From the NCBI GenBank assembly GCA_963402885.1, contig OY727102.1:9300001-9364000 (forward strand): DNA of 64,000 nt, read 5' to 3'. Shown piece after piece: positions 60,541-64,000 of the stretch. The position numbers and the translations under genes were made by a program. The notes under the pieces were generated by a model. The model ran no database searches. It worked only from the letters and a program-made list of their open reading frames with translations, and was not told the origin of the DNA. The stretch comes from Antedon bifida. Lineage: Eukaryota; Echinodermata; Crinoidea; Comatulida; Antedonidae. Position 1 is the first letter of the stretch, and the number at the start of each line of letters is the position of its first letter.

Positions 60541-62828
60541 GAAATACCACCAACTTTACAAGTAAACGATGTACAACAACAACAACGACGAAATGAACAG
60601 ATAAATAAAATACGTCAACAACTATGTTCTATATAACTATATAAATATTCCACAACAAACCGATCATAACATAATACGTCGACAGAATGAACATATACAA
60701 TGTACATAGACAAACCGAACAGAATACACTACATCGTCAACAGATAGTGACAAACAATCAATACGTACAACAATCGAATCGAAACACCGATTTCCCTCCT
60801 CCGAAAGAGCCACGCATAGTTGATAGACCTATATACATCTCCCTACTCCTAATCAGCCTTCAGTAATTGAACAGTTAGTTCCTTCTTCTATTCCACCTCC
60901 AATTATTGAACATCGGCATGATCGCCCTAGCTTAGAGGATGTCCAAGATTCACATCCATTGTTGGATAACGTAGATAAGATCATCTGTAGCCACATTCCC
61001 AATCAGTCACGATTAGATAAAATGATGAAAGTGATTAAACGAAAGATCCTAAGATACTTTAATCTTCCTTTTACTACACAACAATTTGCAATGGCTCAAC
61101 AGACTTCTTCATTATATAAACCTATCAATGATTTTATATCCAACAACATTCTACCCAGTGATAAAAAGACAGCTCGATCTATTAAATTGCGTGCAGAACA
61201 GTATATTGTCTGTAATAATCTGATATTCCGTTTGTTTTTCCTACGTGATGATAGTTTTATATTACAGCTCGCAATTTCAGAATCGTACATCGATAGAATA
61301 ATTTGTCTTTACCATGATTCTTTATTAGCTTCGCATCAAGGTTGTGTCCGCAATATTTAACGATGCGTAAACTCTTTTTCTTTCCATCGATGTTCGAAAG
61401 GATTACTAGCTACATTCGTTCATGTTCTAGATGCCAACAGATAAAGAATAAGCCTGAAACTCGGACAATGTGTCCGCTTTGAAACGCTTAGTATGGATTT
61501 TAAATCTATGCCCACTTCTCCATCAGGGTATAAGCAAATCATGGTAGTATGTTGTTCTATGACTAGAAATTTGATATGTGTACCATTGCAAAGAGTCGAT
61601 GCCGAAACCATTTGTGAGGCAATAATTCAGAAAGTGTTTACTTTATTTGGTATTCCTACAACCCTAATTACCGATGCCGGTTCGTCATTAGTCGGAAAAT
61701 TGATGAAATTACTTTCTGAATCTTTAGGCATTGATCAGAAAGTGATTAGCGTAGAAAATCATGGATCTCTACAGGTTGAACGTCATATCTGTTCACTTGC
61801 AAATCTCATAAAGGCCAATTTAGGTCAAATGGGAAATTGGTTATTGGTTATGATCGTTATGTTTCTGTATCCCAATATGCATATTATTCCTTTAGCTCTC
61901 CCCAATTAGGTGGATGTATTCTCCCTATACTATTTACTATTCTTAAGAGAACCAATGAATCTTTTAGGTGTGAAATTTCAACCGATGTCAGGTTTATGTA
62001 GTTCATACAGAGAATACATAGAACAACTCAATGAACGCTTTAAGCATGTGTCGACTTCAATGGTTCAGTTGCAGAAGTATCAACAGGAAAAACAAAATGA
62101 TGATATTTCACTTTGGTTAGTGAAAGACCCCATCTTCTGTAAAGGCCAATTAGTTTATTTACACAAGCCTGATAGTTCAAGTATTACAGTTCCGTCAAGA
62201 AAACTCCAAGCTAAATGGATCGGTCCCTTTGCTATCCATCATAATTTTAGACGGTACACATTACATATTATGTACATTAGACGGACAGGTTCTACAGGAC
62301 GTTTTCAATTATAATAGATTGAAACCTGCGTTTATTAAAAGTTCTTCAGGAAATATTTCTAATCTGCAGAAATTAAAGCAGAAGTTATTGACCAAAGAGA
62401 AATCTGAAACTGTCAATATAGCTCAATGTTATTTTACTGATGAAACAGGTACTGAGATTACATTTCAGACTGATGAACATCATGTTTACAGTCATGAAAA
62501 TACTGATATGATAGATATTAATGCTTATGTTGCTTTGTCTGAATCTAATGATGGTTTAGCTGCACCTATTGCACTGACTCAGTCCCAAAAGTTGACTTTG
62601 ATAAATACATTTGAGGATATCCCTCAAACAAGTATTGAGCTCATGAAAGCTAGATTTAAAGATGGTAGACTTCAAGTATTAGTTAAATTGTCTACAAATG
62701 TTTTATATTGGTGGAATATCGACCAGTATTTAGATTCTATCCCAGTTGTTGAAGCGATTTTGCTCAATAACATTATTTCGTGCATAGGTTCTCCACGCAA
62801 GTATATTAGAAAAATATATGGTTCATAA
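60541..62828 (+). pseudogene. Gypsy linker, integrase and pol C-terminus
   Basis: A Gln-rich linker (VQQQQRRNEQINKIRQQ, then a stop) leads to 60959-61360 and the HHCC zinc module (YHDSLLASHQGC; CSRCQQ after a frameshift near 61355). The integrase core has D (LSMDFKSMPTSPSGYKQIM), D (TTLITDAGSSLVG) and E (NHGSLQVERHI). After a frameshift near 61905 come GQLVYLHKPDSSSITVPSR and KLQAKWIGPFAIHH, then near 62290 another shift into VFNYNRLKPAFIKSS and an acidic C-terminal extension ending at 62828. The DDE residues survive, but at least three frame breaks make it a pseudogene. Confidence 0.8.
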
Positions 62829-63333
62829 TGAGATTCTTAGAATAATTTTGTTAAATATTGATAGAAGTTTTTTTGACTATATAGGTTTTTTTTAGTTCAC
62901 TTAGTGAAACATATAGTTGTTATCAGTTTTAGCATCGCAAGTATTTACACTATTGGGATAAGAGCGAGTAGTTTGCTTGTACGACGAAAGAGTTATCTAC
63001 ACTCGTTTCTTTGGGCTCCCCCCAGTACATATTATCTTGCTGATACCTATACTATAATAATGACAGTCGTTTATTGCATATTTGCTCCATCGTGTTTAGT
63101 TCGATTCGCGATGGCGTACTTCCGCTTTTTGATATTATATTGTTTGAATCGCAAAATTAGCAGCATGCTTCGCGTCGAGGTGCTCACAATGGATGTTGTT
63201 AAAAACAGTTGTTTTAACCCACTTTTTAAAGTTGTTTACTTTTCTCGTTTATGATGTTTAAAGTTTACTGGTGTTTTCTTAGAGTTCCTTTGAACCTCTG
63301 ATTTTCGAAGCAAAATCACATTTTTCAGGGGGA

Positions 63334-63657
63334 TGTCATGTTATTGAAAACACCTCTTATACTGTAACATGCATGTCTGAACAAAACCCCTGGATGACTT
63401 GTTTTTGACAGCATATTCTTGTCTGGCTGCTGACTGACCTGGATGGTGTTTATCCGCGTATTTGGGACCCAGACAGTGGCTTGTTACTATTAATAGTCTA
63501 GTATAATAATTGTTAAACAGACTCACTCAGGATACTGCAGAGAAAGGTAGACAATAAAATACCAGATCACTATTAACGTCTAATGTCATTATTAGACTGC
63601 AGTACAGTCTACCTACCTTGTCTACCTTGTCATCTGCCAATTGGCAGGTCCATGACA
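63334..63657 (+). repeat. 3' LTR of the Gypsy element
   Basis: 324 bp starting TGTCATG and ending CATGACA (7-bp inverted ends), directly after the polypurine tract. AATAAA at 63556 is the likely polyadenylation signal. No 5' LTR in the window. Confidence 0.75.
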
Positions 63658-63685
63658 TGCAGTACAGTAGCATCTAATTATAACA

Positions 63686-64000
63686 CTTGGGGTATAAACT
63701 CAATGCCTCCAAATGTACCGTATGTCAATGACTATTACTCTTAAATCAAAACCCATTTCGTTTAATTATCAAATTAATAATCAGAACTTGGACAAAGTCC
63801 AATACCATAAGGATCTGGGAATATTCTTCGATTCCAAACTTTTATTTTCCAACCATATTGACCACATTGTTAGTAAGAGTAAGAATGGTTGGCTTCATTT
63901 GGAGGCACTGCAGGTGAATTAGCTACCCTAAACCCCTTGTTAATTTGATTAAAACGCTTGTTAGACCTAATTTAGAATTATCCTCTGTTATTTTTAATTA
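63686..64000 (+). mobile_element. LINE reverse transcriptase fragment, cut by window end
   Basis: Reads LDKVQYHKDLGIFFDSKLLF, NHIDHIVSKSK, then after a frameshift near 63890 GFIWRHCR, YPKPLVNLIKTLVRPNLELS and SVIF. This is the YLGV-type to LEY-region stretch of jockey/CR1-like reverse transcriptases. A stop lies between the two parts. The 3' end is beyond the window. Confidence 0.75.

Larger units (their letters stand above)
58424..63657 (+). mobile_element. 5'-truncated Gypsy (Ty3-type) retrotransposon with 3' LTR
   Basis: The order is RT/RNase H border and RNase H (58424-58830), insertion (58879-60540), Gln-rich linker (60541-60950), integrase (60959-61909), pol C-terminus (61910-62828), untranslated tract, polypurine tract CAGGGGGA (63326-63333), and LTR. 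The gene order RT-RNase H-integrase and the motifs place it in Ty3/Gypsy. gag, protease and most RT are missing upstream. Several frameshifts and stops mean it is inactive. It is on the plus strand and separate from the gag remnant at 29780. Confidence 0.85.

Overview
This is AT-rich nuclear DNA from a metazoan, with GT..AG introns, spliced genes spread over kilobases, tRNA/5S-derived SINEs, LINE, Penelope-like, Gypsy, Helitron and many TIR elements. Overuse of the GC-rich palindromic words TAGGCCTA and GGCCTAGCC against an AT-rich background, and the transposon spectrum, suggest a marine deuterostome, perhaps an echinoderm. That assignment is an inference from style only.

Host genes lie mainly in the left half. 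Positions 386-2086 (+) hold the last four exons of PRRC1. A complete K+-dependent Na+/Ca2+ exchanger of the SLC24 (NCKX) family runs convergently on the minus strand (CDS 16901 down to 7596, nine coding exons joining to 563 codons in phase, plus a candidate 5' UTR exon near 19401). A second minus-strand gene (26174-29545, possibly starting beyond 34760) encodes a coiled-coil protein with a 23-residue tandem repeat and a basic C-terminal patch. I could not name it.

Almost everything else is mobile or repetitive DNA, often nested. Notable items are at least four TTAA-flanked element families; a 1-kb foldback element with roughly 400-bp arms and a 10-bp target duplication inside the exchanger gene; a 5S-rRNA/tRNA chimeric SINE (6733-7180); a tRNA-like element with an unusual AUC anticodon beside a complete-looking hammerhead ribozyme (20771-20828); a 1.9-kb, 45-bp-unit minisatellite (22417-24300); a hAT-like element (24382-25766); two Helitron 3' ends with hairpins (30418, 37857); a LINE tail (30660-31330); and a stack of nested elements from 35.4 to 41.0 kb.

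The right half centres on a 5.1-kb element (47188-52332) bounded by perfect 33-bp GC-rich inverted repeats. It carries an intron-containing MULE-type transposase gene with PHD and FLYWCH zinc fingers. The gene is broken by an internal deletion, and a SINE has split the right inverted repeat. Past it lie two Harbinger-like elements (one inside the other), a hAT-like element hosting a TTAA element, a P-element/THAP9-like transposase remnant, and a 5'-truncated, interrupted Gypsy retrotransposon with a readable RNase H/integrase and a 3' LTR (63334-63657). A LINE reverse transcriptase fragment runs off the window end.

No CRISPR array, prokaryotic operon or unambiguous new multi-gene system is present. 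The best candidates for something undescribed are the PHD-FLYWCH-MULE element, the hammerhead-bearing element, the chimeric SINE and the TTAA element families.
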